Shown: one piece after another, positions 5,859 to 6,632 of the stretch | How positions within the stretch are numbered: the stretch's first letter is position 1 | Layout of the letters: each line of letters opens with the position of its first letter | Origin: Thermoplasmata archaeon | Lineage (GTDB): Archaea; Thermoplasmatota; Thermoplasmata; Halarchaeoplasmatales; Halarchaeoplasmataceae | Assembly (NCBI GenBank): GCA_007129655.1 | Contig: SKVC01000137.1 | Span: 1-6,632 of the forward strand | Direction: 5' to 3' | DNA: 6,632 bases | Position numbers and translations under genes: made by a program | The notes under the pieces: model-generated | What the model was told of the DNA's origin: nothing | Databases searched by the model: none | Seen by the model: the letters and a program-made list of their open reading frames with translations, nothing else

Positions 5859-6632
5859 TCAACCGAAGATATCGTCTACTATGTCGTCCTCGTCCAAATC
5901 TTCTTCCGGTTCTCCTACGAGTTCTTCTACGATCTCTTCATCGAGCTCTTCCTCTTCATCGAATTCATCGAGTATTTCTTCCTCAACTTCTTCTTCGGGT
6001 TCCGGCTCGATCTCACCTTCTTCGAATTCTTCGTCGTATTCTTCTTCGATTTCTTCGTCGTATTCTTCGTCGTATTCCTCTTCCATCTCTTCGGTTTCCT
6101 CGTAGTATTCCTCTTTAGCCGGTGATTCTTTTGAGCCGAATGCACTAGGCATGACCTTGTATCCAATTAATAAACCGATGAGGAGTAGTAATACCATTGC
6201 AACGGCTGCGAAGAGCATCGTCATCGTATCGTCGGTAGCCTCCGCTCCAAGATCGATGTAGCGTTTGGATTCTGCATTATTTCCCGCTGAATCCTCTGCA
6301 ACTACAGATATCTCATTCATGGCGTTAGCACGTAACTCTACTTCCTCTTCGAAGCGATTGTTCGTTAGTCTAGCCGGTCTGCCGTTGATGAATACTCGTG
6401 AGCCGGCTTCGTTGACTTCCCCACTTACTATAGCACTGTTACCATCGAGTTCGTAGTCCCAGGCTACCTCAGGTGGTATCGTATCCTTGATTATGGTACG
6501 ATTCCTCCAGAATAGATTACCTGCCTCATCCGATATCTTTACTTGAATATCATTCTCTCCTTCAGAGAGTATTAAGGTATGATCGAATGAGCCATCCGCC
6601 ATAACTGGTCTTTTGACGTTATTGACCCAGGC
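5859..6632 (-). CDS. Cell-surface protein C terminus: Ig-like domains, membrane anchor and very acidic cytoplasmic tail (N terminus beyond window)
   Basis: The frame is open to the right edge, so only the last 257 residues are seen, starting AWVNNVKRPV. Visible residues 1-50 are the end of an Ig-like repeat of the hyalin/glucodextranase-B type: DGSF, then LSEGENDIQVKISDEAGN, then KDTIPP. Residues 51-130 are a second, related domain (FINGRPARL, NNRFEEEVELR, NEISVVAEDSAGNN). A short linker leads to a membrane helix (about 139-158, LFAAVAMVLLLLIGLLIGY). The last 90 residues (168-257) hold 55 Asp/Glu and only two Lys, giving a net charge near -53. The repeats should lie outside and the acidic tail inside. 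The missing N-terminal part probably carries a signal peptide and more repeats or another domain. The function is unknown; adhesion or an envelope scaffold is a guess from architecture. The gene converges on pheT across 110 bp with a T-rich terminator. Confidence 0.85.
   Translation of the reverse strand, partial: AWVNNVKRPVMADGSFDHTLILSEGENDIQVKISDEAGNLFWRNRTIIKDTIPPEVAWDYELDGNSAIVSGEVNEAGSRVFINGRPARLTNNRFEEEVELRANAMNEISVVAEDSAGNNAESKRYIDLGAEATDDTMTMLFAAVAMVLLLLIGLLIGYKVMPSAFGSKESPAKEEYYEETEEMEEEYDEEYDEEIEEEYDEEFEEGEIEPEPEEEVEEEILDEFDEEEELDEEIVEELVGEPEEDLDEDDIVDDIFG
6027..6077 (-). repeat. Short in-frame repeat coding EYDEE in the acidic tail
   Basis: The 15-bp string TTCTTCGTCGTATTC (plus strand) occurs exactly three times, starting at 6027, 6051 and 6063, at spacings of 24 and 12 bp. 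Each copy is in frame and codes Glu-Tyr-Asp-Glu-Glu on the minus strand, part of a four-residue (Tyr/Ile/Phe)-(Asp/Glu)-Glu-Glu pattern. The second and third copies overlap by three bases. Such a repeat could expand or shrink by slippage in steps of 12 bp. Confidence 0.8.

Noticed and set aside
5752..6105. Open plus-strand frame coding a Ser-rich 117-aa protein
   Set aside because: It is the complement of the Glu/Asp-rich tail codons (TCT/TCC/TCG from GAA/GAG/GAC runs). The minus-strand frame continues into a helix and Ig-like domains, so the plus-strand frame is a shadow.

Overview
The window looks like a piece of an archaeal chromosome. Its phenylalanyl-tRNA synthetase beta subunit is the compact archaeal/eukaryotic type (542 aa, not the ~800 aa bacterial form). 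Almost every gene is preceded by an AT-rich TATA-like box, often with a purine-rich BRE-like element, at the archaeal spacing rather than by bacterial -35/-10 boxes, and four starts look leaderless. The window is moderately AT-rich, with frequent ATA (Ile) and AGA/AGG (Arg) codons. A euryarchaeon is likely. A Thermoplasmata-like lineage is a guess from protein style only and cannot be proven here. No rRNA, tRNA, CRISPR array, transposase or attachment site was seen.

Layout, left to right. (1) 1-1121, minus: N-terminal 373 residues of a secreted family-5 (peptide/oligosaccharide type) ABC-transporter solute-binding protein, cut by the left edge. (2) 1237-1872, plus: an unrecognised 211-aa protein with two membrane segments, divergent from (1). 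(3) 1883-2656, minus: an exported cyclophilin peptidyl-prolyl isomerase anchored by a C-terminal membrane helix. (4) 2773-3477, plus: the SpoU-family tRNA 2'-O-methyltransferase TrmJ. (5) 3478-4020, minus: the chromosome segregation protein ScpB, without ScpA beside it. (6) 4120-5748, plus: PheT. (7) 5859-6632, minus: the C-terminal end of a cell-surface protein with Ig-like domains, a membrane helix and a very acidic cytoplasmic tail, cut by the right edge.

Strands alternate gene by gene, so each gene is probably its own transcription unit and there is no operon inside the window. Divergent pairs share short promoter regions (1122-1236, 2657-2772, 4021-4119). Convergent pairs are packed tightly: a 10-bp gap at 1873-1882, zero gap at 3477/3478, and 110 bp at 5749-5858.

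Functionally the genes fall into two groups. One is envelope biology: the solute-binding protein, the two-helix membrane protein, the anchored cyclophilin and the Ig-like surface protein. The other is information processing: TrmJ, ScpB and PheT. The most unusual items are the Ig/TM/acidic-tail protein, the bacterial-looking anchored cyclophilin, the two-helix orphan protein and the isolated scpB. I did not find convincing evidence of a wholly new multi-gene system.
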